Source of the DNA: Oxalobacter formigenes
GTDB taxonomy: Bacteria; Pseudomonadota; Gammaproteobacteria; Burkholderiales; Burkholderiaceae_D
DNA: 5,565 bases
Direction: 5' to 3'
NCBI GenBank assembly: GCA_019424645.1
Contig: JAHYZB010000029.1
Location: 1-5,565 of the forward strand
Shown here: piece by piece, positions 5,219-5,565 of the stretch
Layout of the letters: each line of letters begins with the position of its first letter
How positions within the stretch are numbered: position 1 is the stretch's first letter
The notes under the pieces: generated by a model
The model's input: the letters and a program-made list of their open reading frames with translations, nothing else
Database searches by the model: none
What the model was told of the DNA's origin: nothing
Made by a program: the position numbers and the translations under genes

Positions 5219-5565
5219 ATGGCAAAAATGCAACAAAAGACACAGGGTGATCGTCCGGATGACGGATTGCGTGAAAAAATGATCGCAATCAACCGGGTAA
5301 CCAAGGTCGTCAAAGGTGGTCGTATTATGGGTTTTGCGGCTTTGACGGTTGTTGGTGACGGTGATGGCCGTATCGGTATGGGCAAAGGCAAGGCAAAAGA
5401 AGTTCCTGTTGCCGTGCAAAAAGCAATGGAAGAAGCCCGTCGCAACATGATCAAGGTATCGTTGAAAGATGGAACTCTGCAACACACCATTATCGGCAAG
5501 CATGGTGCATCCAAAGTGATGTTGAATCCGGCCAAGCAAGGTACCGGTGTTATCGCTGGTGGTGC
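5219..5565 (+). CDS. rpsE: 30S ribosomal protein S5, 5' part
   Basis: S5 lies at the back of the 30S subunit by the mRNA entry channel with S3 and S4 and affects decoding accuracy; changes in its N-terminal loop are the classical spectinomycin-resistance mutations. From the ATG at 5219, 115 complete codons are visible before the window ends, out of roughly 170 in the family. The N-terminus MAKMQQKTQGDRPDDGLREK is followed by the dsRBD-like S5 domain. It contains NRVTKVVKGGRI (25-36, the loop region tied to spectinomycin), FAALTVVGDGDGRIGMGKGK (39-58), EVPVAVQKAMEEARRNM (61-77) and GTGVIAGG (108-115). AAGGA (5207-5211) is 7 bases upstream. The open frame has no stop; it is cut only by the window edge. 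Confidence 0.97.
   Translation, partial: MAKMQQKTQGDRPDDGLREKMIAINRVTKVVKGGRIMGFAALTVVGDGDGRIGMGKGKAKEVPVAVQKAMEEARRNMIKVSLKDGTLQHTIIGKHGASKVMLNPAKQGTGVIAGG

Noticed and set aside
5002..5539. Two overlapping minus-strand open frames across rplR and rpsE
   Set aside because: Both are antisense shadows. The + strand reading is clearly L18 and S5.
1..5565. Mobile element, CRISPR array, defence or other undescribed gene system
   Set aside because: Apart from one 183-base gap the window is filled by the standard S10-spc ribosomal protein genes in standard order. No insertion, repeat array or foreign gene is present.

Overview
This window is a slice of a bacterial chromosome made almost entirely of ribosomal protein genes, all on the + strand. 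It covers the end of the S10 operon and most of the spc operon in the classical order: rpsS (3' end), rplV, rpsC, rplP, rpmC, rpsQ, then a 183-base gap, then rplN, rplX, rplE, rpsN, rpsH, rplF, rplR and rpsE (5' part). Fourteen genes are represented, twelve of them complete, and none is broken or out of place.

The proteins look betaproteobacterial, order Burkholderiales. The signs are the 139-residue L16 starting MLQPSRRKYRKEQKGRN, S8 starting MSMSDPIADM, L22 starting MMETKA, the zinc-free 101-residue S14, and an S3 with a long basic C-terminal tail. The many A/T-ending codons suggest a moderate GC content for that order. Together these fit Oxalobacteraceae, perhaps Oxalobacter, but that placement is an inference from memory of the family and not a search result.

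Layout: positions 1-2153 hold the S10-operon genes, with gaps of 2-11 bases and a one-base overlap at rpmC/rpsQ. Positions 2154-2336 are the only real non-coding stretch. It holds a candidate sigma70-type promoter (TTGCAA, 17 bases, AATAAT with an extended -10 TG) and, starting at about its predicted transcription start, a strong hairpin with perfect 12-base arms. This is the place where E. coli has its spc promoter. Positions 2337-5565 hold the spc genes, again tightly packed (gaps 2-14 bases), mostly with clear Shine-Dalgarno sequences.

All products are structural parts of the 30S (S19, S3, S17, S14, S8, S5) or 50S (L22, L16, L29, L14, L24, L5, L6, L18) subunit. Co-transcription and translational coupling would keep their amounts matched. 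I found no undescribed system here. What deserves a second look is the promoter/hairpin arrangement in the gap, a small internal duplication in the S3 tail, a changed residue in the L14 signature, and the rplX-rplE junction, which shows no E. coli-like S8 repressor hairpin.
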